Assembly: GCF_900107045.1 (NCBI RefSeq)
Contig: NZ_FNON01000005.1
Span: 248,001-312,000 of the forward strand
Direction: 5' to 3'
Origin: Amycolatopsis xylanica
GTDB lineage: Bacteria > Actinomycetota > Actinomycetes > Mycobacteriales > Pseudonocardiaceae
Length of the DNA stretch: 64,000 nucleotides
Shown here: in pieces, positions 25,601 to 34,019 of the stretch
Numbering within the stretch: the stretch's first letter is position 1
How the letters are laid out: every line of letters starts with the position of its first letter
Position numbers and translations under genes: made by a program
The notes under the pieces: generated by a model
Seen by the model: only the letters and a program-made list of their open reading frames with translations
What the model was told of the DNA's origin: nothing
Database searches by the model: none

Positions 25601-25915
25601 GATCGTCCTCCTGACCGCGTCCCGACGGGACGCCGCGAGCATCGACGGTCCCATGGGGAACGGTGTACGCGCGACCCGTGGCGCCGAGTGTCTCGCCTGT
25701 GAACTTACGAATGCTTTCCGGGGTCCTGGGAGCCGTCGAACGGGGAGGCGTGTCGCCTTGGGCCGGCGTGTTGACCTGAGTCTTCGTATGCGACCAGAGG
25801 GCCCTGCTGTCGTGCGTGGGCTGCCGCCTTCCTGCGCGTGTGATGAAGGCCAGCGGCCGTTCGACGCGCGGTGATCGGGATGCGAAGCCCTGTTGGTGGC
25901 GCTGAGCTGCGGACA
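25601..25915. other. Intergenic stretch without a credible gene
   Basis: About 315 bp between the DUF190 start and the radical SAM promoter. The open frames here have composition unlike the neighbours (Arg/Thr/Ser-rich, no recognisable domain). No fluoride-riboswitch-like pattern was recognised by eye. It presumably holds the DUF190 promoter. Confidence 0.5.
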
Positions 25916-25942
25916 TTGACAGCATATAGAACATGTGTTCGA
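25916..25942 (+). promoter_or_regulatory. SOS box (LexA operator) with adjacent -35
   Basis: TAGAACATGTGTTCGA at 25927-25942 matches the mycobacterial/actinobacterial LexA operator TCGAACATGTGTTCGA at 15 of 16 positions, including both GAAC/GTTC cores at N4 spacing. A consensus -35 TTGACA lies at 25916-25921. The box ends 8 bp before the GTG 25951 start, so LexA would block this promoter until DNA damage. Confidence 0.85.
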
Positions 25943-25950
25943 CTGGCGGC

Positions 25951-27897
25951 GTGCGATGGGAACAACAGAAAGCGGGGGCGGGGGAACAGGCGCTGCTCGG
26001 GCTCGACGGCCTGGTGCGTTCCGTGCGTTCACCGGAGTTCGATGGGGTCACGTTTCACGAGGTACACGCCAAATCCGTGCTGAACAAGGTGCCGGGCGGC
26101 TCACCGATGCCGTTCAAATGGACGGTCAATCCTTATCGTGGCTGCTCGCACGCCTGCACCTACTGCTTGGCCGGTGACACCCGGATTCTGATGGCGGACG
26201 GGCGCACCCGTGTGCTCGCGGAACTCAGGGTCGGCGACGAGATCTACGGCACCGAAGGCACTGGCGCGGACCGGCGATTCCGGCGAACGCAGGTGCTCGC
26301 GCACTGGTCCACGGTCAAGCCGGCGTACCGCGTCGCTCTGGAGGACGGCACAGAACTCGTCGCCAGCGGCGACCACCGATTCCTCAGCGCGAGCGGCTGG
26401 AAGCACGTCATCGGCACCAGCGGCTGGGGCACCGCCGAACGACCACATCTCGTACCTGGAATCGAACTCGTCGGCACGGGCTCGTTCGCCGCGGCTCCGC
26501 AGGACACAGTGGACTATCGCGCGGGGTATCTGTGCGGAATGCTCCGGCCGGACAAGTACGGCCGCGAGCGCGACGCGTCGGACCGTGCGTTGAGTTACCT
26601 GCCCGCGTTCACCACCGGAACAGATTTCGCGAGATTGCTGCCAAGTCCGGAACTCGTTTGGCAGCAAGGCTTTCTAGCCGGTGTATACGATGCCGCGGGA
26701 GGGTGGGAGCTGGACGTCCTGCGCATCGTCCACGAGGTGCCACAGGTTGTGGACACCGTCTGCGATGCCTTGGCGCGCTTCGGTTTCACCTACACCGTGA
26801 AGAAGCACGAACGCGACCGCAGCGTGCTCGTGGTCCGATTGTCGGGGGGTTTGGCCGAGCAGCTCCGATTTCTGCACACGGTCGACCCCGCGGTCGCTCG
26901 CAAACGAGCATTGGAGCCACTGGCCATGGGGGGCGAATTTCTGCGAGTCCGGTCGATCGAGCCGCTCGGGCTGGACATGCCGCTGTTCGACATCACCACC
27001 GGCACCGGTGACTTCATCGCCAACGGCATGGTCACCCACAACTGTTTCGCCAGGAACACGCACAAGTACCTCGATTTAGACGCGGGGAAGGACTTCGACA
27101 CCCAGGTCGTGGTCAAGGTCAACGCACCCGAGGTCCTCGCGGCGCAGCTGCGGAGACCCGGCTGGGCGGGCGAACACGTCGCCATGGGTACGAACACAGA
27201 CCCGTACCAGCGCGCTGAAGGCCGCTACCAGCTGATGCCGCGGATCATCACCACGCTCGCCGAAACGGGCACGCCGTTCTCGATCCTGACGAAAGGCACG
27301 GTGCTCGCCCGCGATCTGCCCTTGCTGGAGTCGGTCGCGCGGGACGTCCCCGTGGGGCTTGGTGTCTCGATCGCGCTACTGGACCCGCGGCTTCAACGGC
27401 GACTCGAGCCCGGCACGCCTAGCCCGCAGGCCAGGCTCGAACTCGTGCGCAAGGCGAGGGGTGCGGGGTTGCCCTGTGGCGTGTTCCTGGCGCCAATCCT
27501 GCCAGGGCTGACCGATTCAGAGGAGGCGCTCGACGCCCTGCTTGCCGCTGTGGCCGACGCGGGAGCTTCGGGAGTGACCGTTCTGCCGCTGCATCTGCGT
27601 CCCGGAGCCCGAGAGTGGTTCGCGCGATGGCTGGCGGCCGAACACCCCGAGCTCGTTTCGCGGTACCGGACGCTCTACGCGCGGGGGAGCTACGTCAGCC
27701 AGGCGTATCGGGGATGGTTGTCCAAGCGGATCGAGCCATTGATCAGGCGTCACGGTCTGGAGCCGTCGTCTCGGAGGCGGTCACGTGGCGTGCCTGGTGA
27801 CGAGAGTGCGAGCTGGCCAGACGGCGCGATCCCGGCACCGCGGGACCCGGGCGCGGCGGCCGCGTCCGCCGCGGGCGAGCAGTTGACCTTGCTGTAG
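25951..27897 (+). CDS. Rv2578c-family radical SAM protein interrupted by an intein
   Basis: A 648-residue precursor. The N-extein (VRWEQQ to HACTY) and C-extein (CFARN to the end) together resemble mycobacterial Rv2578c and more distantly the spore photoproduct lyase group of radical SAM enzymes. The [4Fe-4S] motif C-S-H-A-C-T-Y-C is formed only after splicing, because the intein (26164-27042) sits directly before the third Cys. GTG 25951 matches the family start; ATG 25933 is also in frame but lies inside the SOS box. SOS control suggests a DNA-damage role. The C-terminal ~60 residues are low-complexity. aspS follows about 100 bp downstream with its own Shine-Dalgarno. Confidence 0.9.
   Translation: MRWEQQKAGAGEQALLGLDGLVRSVRSPEFDGVTFHEVHAKSVLNKVPGGSPMPFKWTVNPYRGCSHACTYCLAGDTRILMADGRTRVLAELRVGDEIYGTEGTGADRRFRRTQVLAHWSTVKPAYRVALEDGTELVASGDHRFLSASGWKHVIGTSGWGTAERPHLVPGIELVGTGSFAAAPQDTVDYRAGYLCGMLRPDKYGRERDASDRALSYLPAFTTGTDFARLLPSPELVWQQGFLAGVYDAAGGWELDVLRIVHEVPQVVDTVCDALARFGFTYTVKKHERDRSVLVVRLSGGLAEQLRFLHTVDPAVARKRALEPLAMGGEFLRVRSIEPLGLDMPLFDITTGTGDFIANGMVTHNCFARNTHKYLDLDAGKDFDTQVVVKVNAPEVLAAQLRRPGWAGEHVAMGTNTDPYQRAEGRYQLMPRIITTLAETGTPFSILTKGTVLARDLPLLESVARDVPVGLGVSIALLDPRLQRRLEPGTPSPQARLELVRKARGAGLPCGVFLAPILPGLTDSEEALDALLAAVADAGASGVTVLPLHLRPGAREWFARWLAAEHPELVSRYRTLYARGSYVSQAYRGWLSKRIEPLIRRHGLEPSSRRRSRGVPGDESASWPDGAIPAPRDPGAAAASAAGEQLTLL
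26164..27042 (+). other. Intein (293 aa) with degenerate LAGLIDADG endonuclease
   Basis: In-frame insertion. The N-terminus is CLAGDTRI (catalytic Cys1, block A), followed by a block B-like SGDHRFLS. The C-terminus is FDITTGTGDFIANGMVTHN with the terminal His-Asn, then Cys+1 of the extein. Two LAGLIDADG-like segments are visible, GYLCGMLRPDK and GFLAGVYDAAG. In the second, the usual last acidic residue is Ala, so endonuclease activity may be lost. Its 293 residues are short for a full homing intein but longer than a minimal one. Confidence 0.9.
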
Positions 27898-28001
27898 AGA
27901 AACCTGGTGGCGGTACCCCGTGGGTGATTCGTTAGCCTTGTTCGTCGGCGAAATCGCAGCTGACGCGCCCACTCGACCACTGGAGAAGGAGAGCACCCGC
28001 A

Positions 28002-29774
28002 GTGCTTCGCACCCACAAAGCCGGCACCCTGCGTGCCGAGCATGCCGGTCAGACCGTCACCCTCACCGGATGGGTGGCCCGGCGGCGCGATCACGGTGGT
28101 GTCATCTTCATCGATCTGAGGGACGCTTCCGGTGTCGCCCAGGTAGTGTTCCGCGAGGGTGAGATGGCCGAGCGCGCCCACCAGCTGCGTTCGGAGTACT
28201 GCGTCCGGATCGTCGGCGAGGTCGCCCAGCGGCCGGGCGGCAACGAGAACACCGAGATCCCGACCGGTGCGATCGAAGTGCTGGTCACCGAGCTCGAAGT
28301 GCTGTCGGAAGCCGCCGTGCTGCCCTTCCCGATCGACGAGCGTGTCGACGTCGGCGAAGAGGTTCGGCTCAAGCACCGGTATCTCGACCTGCGCCGCAGC
28401 GGCCCGGCCAAGGCGATGCGCCTGCGCAGCGAGGTCAACCGTGTCGCACGCGAGGTGCTGCACGCCCAGGAGTTCGTCGAGGTCGAGACCCCGACCATGA
28501 CCCGGTCCACCCCCGAAGGCGCCCGCGACTTCCTGGTTCCGGCACGCCTCAAGCCCGGCTCGTGGTACGCGCTGCCGCAGTCGCCGCAGCTGTTCAAGCA
28601 GCTCTTGATGGTCGGCGGACTGGAGCGGTACTACCAGATCGCCCGCTGCTACCGCGACGAAGACTTCCGCGCCGACCGGCAGCCCGAGTTCACCCAGCTC
28701 GACATCGAGATGAGCTTCGTCGAGCAGGACGACATCATCGCGCTGGGCGAGGACATCGTCACCGAGCTGTGGAAGCTGATCGATGTCGAGATCCCCCGTC
28801 CGTTCCGGCGGATCAGCTACGCCGAGGCGATGGCGAAGTACGGGTCCGACAAACCGGACCTGCGCTTCGACCTCGAGCTCACCGAGATGACCGAGTTCTT
28901 CGCCGACACTCCGTTCCGCGTCTTTCAGGCGCCGTACGTCGGCGCCGTCGTCATGGCGGGTGGCGCAAGCCAGCCCCGCCGCACGCTGGACGCATGGCAG
29001 GAGTTCGCGAAGCAGCGCGGCGCGAAGGGGCTCGCCTACATCCTGGTCAACGAGGACGGCACGCTCGGCGGCCCGGTCGCCAAGAATCTCTCGGAAGAGG
29101 AGCGCCAGAACGTCGCGCAGGCCGCCGGCGCGAGGCCCGGCGACTGCATCTTCTTCGGCGCGGGCAAGGCCTCGAGCACGCAGCCGCTCCTCGGTGCCGT
29201 GCGCGACGAGATCGGCAAGCGTCTGGACCTGATCGACGAGAACGCCTGGTCGTTCGTGTGGGTCGTCGACTTTCCGCTGTTCGCGCCGGTCGAGGAGATC
29301 GGCGACGACGTGGCCGTCGGCAGCGGGAAGTGGACCGCGTTGCACCACGCGTTCACGTCGCCGACCCCCGAATGGATCGAGAAGCTCGCCGAAGACCCCG
29401 GCAGCGCGTTGGCCTACGCCTACGACATCGTCTGCAACGGTAACGAGATCGGTGGCGGTTCGATCCGTATCCATCAGGCCGCGCTCCAGAAGCAGGTCTT
29501 CGAGATCATGGGGTTGACCGAGGAGGAGGCGCAGGAGAAGTTCGGATTCCTGCTCGATGCCTTCCAGTTCGGCCCGCCCCCGCATGGCGGCATCGCCTTC
29601 GGCTGGGACCGCATCACCATGTTGCTGTCCGGTTCGGACTCGATCCGCGACGTCATCGCCTTCCCGAAGACCGGCGGCGGCTACGACCCGCTGACCGCCG
29701 CGCCCGCTCCGATCACGCCTGAGCAGCGCAAGGACGCCGGTATCGACGCGAAGCCCCCGGCTCCGAAGCAGTAG
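28002..29774 (+). CDS. aspS: Aspartyl-tRNA synthetase
   Basis: A 590-residue bacterial-type AspRS. It has an N-terminal OB-fold anticodon domain (TLTGWVARRRDHGGVIFIDLRD), the class II core with motif 2 (CYRDEDFRADRQPEFTQLD), a bacterial GAD insertion domain (about residues 300-420) and motif 3 (GIAFGWDRI). It attaches Asp to tRNA-Asp; some actinobacterial versions also charge tRNA-Asn, and sequence alone does not settle this. GTG start after GAGAAGGAGAG. The downstream gene starts on the last base of its stop codon. Confidence 0.97.
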   Translation: MLRTHKAGTLRAEHAGQTVTLTGWVARRRDHGGVIFIDLRDASGVAQVVFREGEMAERAHQLRSEYCVRIVGEVAQRPGGNENTEIPTGAIEVLVTELEVLSEAAVLPFPIDERVDVGEEVRLKHRYLDLRRSGPAKAMRLRSEVNRVAREVLHAQEFVEVETPTMTRSTPEGARDFLVPARLKPGSWYALPQSPQLFKQLLMVGGLERYYQIARCYRDEDFRADRQPEFTQLDIEMSFVEQDDIIALGEDIVTELWKLIDVEIPRPFRRISYAEAMAKYGSDKPDLRFDLELTEMTEFFADTPFRVFQAPYVGAVVMAGGASQPRRTLDAWQEFAKQRGAKGLAYILVNEDGTLGGPVAKNLSEEERQNVAQAAGARPGDCIFFGAGKASSTQPLLGAVRDEIGKRLDLIDENAWSFVWVVDFPLFAPVEEIGDDVAVGSGKWTALHHAFTSPTPEWIEKLAEDPGSALAYAYDIVCNGNEIGGGSIRIHQAALQKQVFEIMGLTEEEAQEKFGFLLDAFQFGPPPHGGIAFGWDRITMLLSGSDSIRDVIAFPKTGGGYDPLTAAPAPITPEQRKDAGIDAKPPAPKQ

Positions 29775-30715
29775 TGCTCCACCTCAGGGCCGTGTGCCCG
29801 CCGGACAAGACCGACAAGGCGGTCGAAGTCCTGCGGGCACACCCCGGGACAGCCCATCTCATCGTGCATCGCGGCGTCGCCGTGCTGCCCGAGGGTGACC
29901 TCGTGGAAGTCGACGTAGCTCGTGAGGCGGCCGACGAAATCGTTGGTGCACTGTGCACTTTGCAGCTCGACACCTCGGGTGGCATCACGCTCGAGGCGAT
30001 CGACACCGCGCTTTCCGATGCCGCGGATCGGGCAGAGGAAGCCGCGCCGGGTGACGGCGCCGACGCCGTTGTGTGGCAAGAGCTCATCGCTCGTACCGGC
30101 GAGGAGTCGCGGCTCAACGTGACGTTCCAAGCGTTCCTCACCATCGCCTGCCTGCTGGCGGCGGTCGGCATCGTGACCAACTCCGCGGTGACGATCGTCG
30201 GCGCGATGGTCGTGGGCCCTGAATTCGGGCCTCTCGCGGCGATCGCGGTCGGGCTAGTGCTTCGCCGATGGGATCTGGTGCGCCAGGCGTCCGTGGCGCT
30301 GGCGATCGGGTTCCCGCTGGCCATGGCGGTGACACTGGGTGCAACGCTGCTCGGCGAGGCCACTGGCCTGTTCAGCCGGGCGACGCTGCTGGCGAACCAC
30401 CAGGTGGACTTCGTCTACGACGTAGGGAAGTTCTCGTTGATCATCGCGCTGCTCGCCGGCGCCGCTGGGATGCTTTCGATGACCTCGGCGAAATCTGCCG
30501 CTTTGGTCGGAGTTTTCATATCTGTGACCACAGTTCCGGCCGCTGGCTATGCGGTCGTCGCCGCCGTGCTGCAGGATTGGGAACGGTGCCTCTACTCGTT
30601 CGGGCAGTTGGTGGTCAACTTGATCGGCATCGTGATCGCCGCGGCCGTTGTGCTGATGTTACGAAGAAGAGGGCAACGTGCAGGGGGCACCGAACGTCCG
30701 CTGTCACGCGAGTGA
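29774..30715 (+). CDS. DUF389 family membrane protein
   Basis: A 313-residue protein. The N-terminal ~110 residues form a soluble, ferredoxin-like region (VLHLRAVCPPDKTDKAVEVL). Five to six transmembrane helices follow, with the conserved TNSAVTIVGAMVVGPEFGPL and MLSMTSAKSAALVGVFISVTTVPAAGY motifs of DUF389. The function of the family is unknown. Start GTG overlaps the aspS stop by one base, so it is probably translated by re-initiation in an aspS operon. Confidence 0.88.
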   Translation: MLHLRAVCPPDKTDKAVEVLRAHPGTAHLIVHRGVAVLPEGDLVEVDVAREAADEIVGALCTLQLDTSGGITLEAIDTALSDAADRAEEAAPGDGADAVVWQELIARTGEESRLNVTFQAFLTIACLLAAVGIVTNSAVTIVGAMVVGPEFGPLAAIAVGLVLRRWDLVRQASVALAIGFPLAMAVTLGATLLGEATGLFSRATLLANHQVDFVYDVGKFSLIIALLAGAAGMLSMTSAKSAALVGVFISVTTVPAAGYAVVAAVLQDWERCLYSFGQLVVNLIGIVIAAAVVLMLRRRGQRAGGTERPLSRE

Positions 30716-30794
30716 ACTCGAGCCCGCCTTCTCGAACACAGTTTTCGGGATGCAAGTGGTCATGGTTACTCGCTCACTAGTAGGGTCGGTGGCA

Positions 30795-31982
30795 ATGACA
30801 GTCGACACCTCCTCCGCCGACGACTCAACCGTCGGAGCTGGAGCCGAAGCGTTTGCCGTGGAGGCAGCGGTCGCGGCCGGTGAATCGGTACTCGCCCGCC
30901 GCTTCGGCAGCGCGATCACCTTGGTCGATCCAGAAGACCTGGCCGGAACCGGCCCGGCGACCGTCGTGCGCGCACGAGTCGCCTCCTCGCCGTTCTCGCT
31001 CCCCAAAACCTTGGTGATCAAGCACTATCCGTTGCCACCCACGCCGGGCGAGTCGGATCCGTTCGCGCAGGAGGCAGTCAGCTACCAGCTGTTCACCGCC
31101 CTTGCGCCCGATGAACGGATGTGCCCCGAGCTGCTCGCCCACGACGCCAGGCACCGTGTCCTCGTGCTCGACGACCTCGGCCGCGCGCCCACTCTCCGTG
31201 ACAAGCTGTGGTCCGCCGAGGCCCGTGCGGCTGAGCGGGCGCTGATCTCCTGGGCACGCTCACTCGGCAGGTTGCATGCGTCCACTGCCAGCCGCGAAGC
31301 AGATTTCAACGCGCTGTTGCGTCGGCTGGGTGGTCCGGTGAAGGGTGAAGACACCACCCCCGTGGTCGCCTGTGCGCAGGTGCCGGCGATGCTGGAAGAA
31401 ATCCTCGGTGTGCCCACCCCGGACTCGGTCCGACAGCGTGCGGAGAGTTCGGCTGAGAATGCCCGCTCTGCGTCGTATCGGGCGTTCAGCCCCATCGACC
31501 TCGCTCCGGACAACAACCTCGTTACCAGCTCAGGTGTGCGGTTCCTCGACTTCGAGCGTGGCCGTGTCCGCAACGCGTTGGTCGACGCCGCCTACCTGAG
31601 GTTGCCGTTCGCCTCCAGTCGCAACGCGCTGGCGCTTCCGGCTGGCATGAGTGAAGCGATGATCGCCGCATGGCGCGCTGAAGTCGCAGGAGTGTGGCCG
31701 GCGCTGGCTGATGATTATGTGCTCGCGGACTACCTCATGGACAGCCAACTGCTGCTCGTCTGGACTGTCACGTGGGAGATGCTCCCGCGGTTGAAGCCAG
31801 GTCGTGGTGCCGGCCAGACGAGCACGCAGGCAGCCCTCGTCACCTGGTGGCGCGAGCTAGCCAAGCACGCGACCCGTGCAAAGTTGGACGACGTGGCCGA
31901 GCATTCGAACGCAGTTTCGGCGGCCTTGGACGACCGCTACGGCCCTGGTCTCGACCTCGCGCTCTATCCGGCGTTCCGCTGA
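30795..31982 (+). CDS. Phosphotransferase/protein kinase-like fold protein
   Basis: A 395-residue protein with an APH/choline-kinase-like pattern: TLVIKHYPLP (ATP Lys strand), VLVLDDLGRAPTL (hinge), a catalytic-loop segment SPIDLAPDNNLV and FLDFERG in place of the DFG-like metal site. The catalytic loop has Pro where the usual HxD His is found but keeps Asp and Asn. Substrate unknown. ATG 30795 is preferred over upstream in-frame starts (from 30678) that overlap the DUF389 gene. Confidence 0.72.
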   Translation: MTVDTSSADDSTVGAGAEAFAVEAAVAAGESVLARRFGSAITLVDPEDLAGTGPATVVRARVASSPFSLPKTLVIKHYPLPPTPGESDPFAQEAVSYQLFTALAPDERMCPELLAHDARHRVLVLDDLGRAPTLRDKLWSAEARAAERALISWARSLGRLHASTASREADFNALLRRLGGPVKGEDTTPVVACAQVPAMLEEILGVPTPDSVRQRAESSAENARSASYRAFSPIDLAPDNNLVTSSGVRFLDFERGRVRNALVDAAYLRLPFASSRNALALPAGMSEAMIAAWRAEVAGVWPALADDYVLADYLMDSQLLLVWTVTWEMLPRLKPGRGAGQTSTQAALVTWWRELAKHATRAKLDDVAEHSNAVSAALDDRYGPGLDLALYPAFR

Positions 31983-32050
31983 GATAAAACTTCGCCGACG
32001 CGCCCTCGTCGCGTTACCCCAGCATCACCGCAGGTGAGTCTGCGTGCTCG

Positions 32051-32896
32051 ATGGTCATCACCGTGACAGTGATGAGCTTCGAAGTCACCGAGACACCTGA
32101 ACCTTCGGCGCCCAACCTCAGGCAGGCGCGGCGTCTCGTCGTCCTTGGCGACTCGACGGCTGTGGGCTTGGGCGATCCCCTGCCGAATCGTGGCGGCTGG
32201 CGTGGAGTGGGCCCCCTAGTGGCCACTGCGTTGGGCATCGAGCCGGATGGCTATCTCAACCCGTCGTTCACCGGTGCGCGGATGCGGTGCGTGCTCACCG
32301 AGCAATTGCCGGCCGCGGTGGCCCACCGTCCGGATGTCGCCCTGCTCATCGTCGGCATGAACGACACGCTGCGCTCCAACTTCGACGCCGAGCAGATCGC
32401 GGCTGACCTGACCACGATCATCCGGGAGCTGGCCGCGGTCGGCACCACGGTCGTGCCGGTTCGCTTCCACGACCACGGCAAGGTCTTCCGGCTGCCATCG
32501 TCGCTGCGCCGGGCGCTCACGAGCCGAATCGGCGAGCTCAACGCTGCCATCGACGGCGTCGTGGCGCGCGAAGGCGTGCCGTGCCTCGACCTCGACCGGC
32601 TTCCCGGCGCCTATGACTTAAGCGTATGGAGCGTCGACCGGCTGCATCCCTCAGAGCTCGGACACCGGCTGCTCGCCGACGGATTCGCCGGACTGATCGC
32701 CGAGGCCGGGTTCAAAATCCCCGAGCCGGTGAGCCTGACCTGTTCCGGTGGCGCCGACCCGAGCACGGCCGATCACGTGGGCTGGCTGGTGCTGAAGGGT
32801 ATCCCTTGGCTTTGGCGCCGAGGGCGCGACTTCGTTCCGTACGCAGCGGTGATCATGTGGCGTTCTTGGCGGGCCAGGGAGTCCCGGCGAGGGTGA
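32051..32896 (+). CDS. SGNH/GDSL family hydrolase
   Basis: A 281-residue protein with the SGNH blocks: GDSTAVGLGD (nucleophile Ser), VGMNDT (Asn block III) and DRLHPS (Asp-x-x-His block V). Such enzymes are esterases or lipases. No signal peptide is obvious. The C-terminal ~60 residues contain a short hydrophobic patch (GWLVLKGIPWLW) that might associate with membrane. The start is uncertain: ATG 32051 or ATG 32072, both within a 7-bp inverted repeat. Confidence 0.87.
   Translation: MVITVTVMSFEVTETPEPSAPNLRQARRLVVLGDSTAVGLGDPLPNRGGWRGVGPLVATALGIEPDGYLNPSFTGARMRCVLTEQLPAAVAHRPDVALLIVGMNDTLRSNFDAEQIAADLTTIIRELAAVGTTVVPVRFHDHGKVFRLPSSLRRALTSRIGELNAAIDGVVAREGVPCLDLDRLPGAYDLSVWSVDRLHPSELGHRLLADGFAGLIAEAGFKIPEPVSLTCSGGADPSTADHVGWLVLKGIPWLWRRGRDFVPYAAVIMWRSWRARESRRG
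32055..32075. repeat. Inverted repeat over the GDSL-hydrolase start
   Basis: TCATCAC (32055-32061) and GTGATGA (32069-32075) are perfect complements separated by 7 nt. The repeat covers the region of both candidate start codons, so it may be an operator or an RNA hairpin hiding the start. Confidence 0.4.
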
Positions 32897-32929
32897 CCAC
32901 TACGAGTGTCCTCACCCTTACTTAGATCA

Positions 32930-33904
32930 TCAACCACCTCCATGCGAGCGATGAACGGGCTGCTCGCCTGCTCGAGGCTCGGGAACGTTGCTCGTAGGCG
33001 ACGCTGTGGCGGGTTCGCCCTGGGCTGGTCGGCCAGTACTGCTCGACTTCCGGCTAGCTCGGCTTTGCCTTCCGGCGCGCCGAGCGTCGTCGCAGCCTGA
33101 TGCGGGGAAACGGCGCCGTGAGTTCGAGCGCCGCTTTCGCCTGGACAGCAGGAGCTCCAGAGCGACATCCGCGCGAAGCTCGTCCATTGAGCGCGTTTCA
33201 TCGGCGGTCTTGAGTCTTCGAGCTCCTTGGTCGATGCGTTCGTAGGCGGCGGCGACCTTCGCGGGCTCGCAGTTGCGGATGAACAGTGACGTCGAGCGGG
33301 TCACCAGGTGCTGTGTGACCGTAACCTTCCGGGCAGCATCGTTTCGCCGAGTGGCGTGGCGGGCGTGTCGCTCGGGGTCAGCCTTGTCGGCTTCGTAGTT
33401 CGCGGCCCTACGCACCTTGCTGTCGTCCGTCTTATTCGGCAGCCGATCTTCTAGTGCTTTGTCTACGGAGCGCGCATCATCGTCGGATAGGTTCGCGGTG
33501 GACTTACAGACTGTCGCTGCTTTCGAGCCGTCCAAGAGACCGCGTTCCAAGAGCCCCAGTGTTTTCGGCAGACGGTTGACAAGCGCATCCGCATCGGCGA
33601 CGAGCCCTTGTGCTTGGTCATGGCCGACGTTGAGCGCGGCTGCCAGCAAGGCTGGTACCTCGTTCGAGCGTCTTCGTCGTCTGTTCAGCTCTGCGATGGC
33701 TCGGTACCGCAGAGCTTGATGCTGCGCGATCATCGTGTTCGTGCTGTCGATGAGGTTCACCAACGATGTCTCCGGCATCTCGCTCAATGCGGAGGCATCG
33801 GCGCATATACCGATTCCTTGCTGCTCGGGCAGTAGCGTCTTCAGCGCCTCCCTTTCCTCAGCGGTGATGATGTATAGGACGGTCTGGCCGTTTGTTTTGA
33901 TCAT
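32930..33904 (-). pseudogene. DUF222 (13E12-type) gene, probably frameshifted and lacking its HNH domain
   Basis: The first ~245 residues fit the DUF222/13E12 repeat family (NLIDSTNTMIAQHQALRYRAIAEL, LPKTLGLLERGLLDGSKAATV, RSMDELRADVALELLL). After LELLL the protein becomes Arg/Ser-rich, as expected for an out-of-frame read of GC-rich DNA. The C-terminal HNH nuclease (CxxC...H..H) usual in the family is missing in all three frames. The gene is more AT-rich than its neighbours. Family members are often repeated in actinomycete genomes and behave like mobile or decaying elements. Confidence 0.7.
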
Positions 33905-34019
33905 GCAGCGAGAGTAACCCGGGCCACCGACAGAACCGCGACTTCAGGCCTCCAGCGACTGTCGATGGTCGTGTTTTGGCCCAGTTAGCCGCTTTTTGAG
34001 GGCGAGTGGTGCAGAAGCG

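Noticed and set aside
25601..25930. Possible fluoride riboswitch or crcB gene upstream of DUF190
   Set aside because: No crcB-like reading frame and no recognisable riboswitch core were found by eye.
27750..29585. 611-residue minus-strand open frame over aspS
   Set aside because: Composition (Asp/Arg/Leu/His-rich) is typical of the antisense of GC-rich coding DNA; aspS itself is certain.
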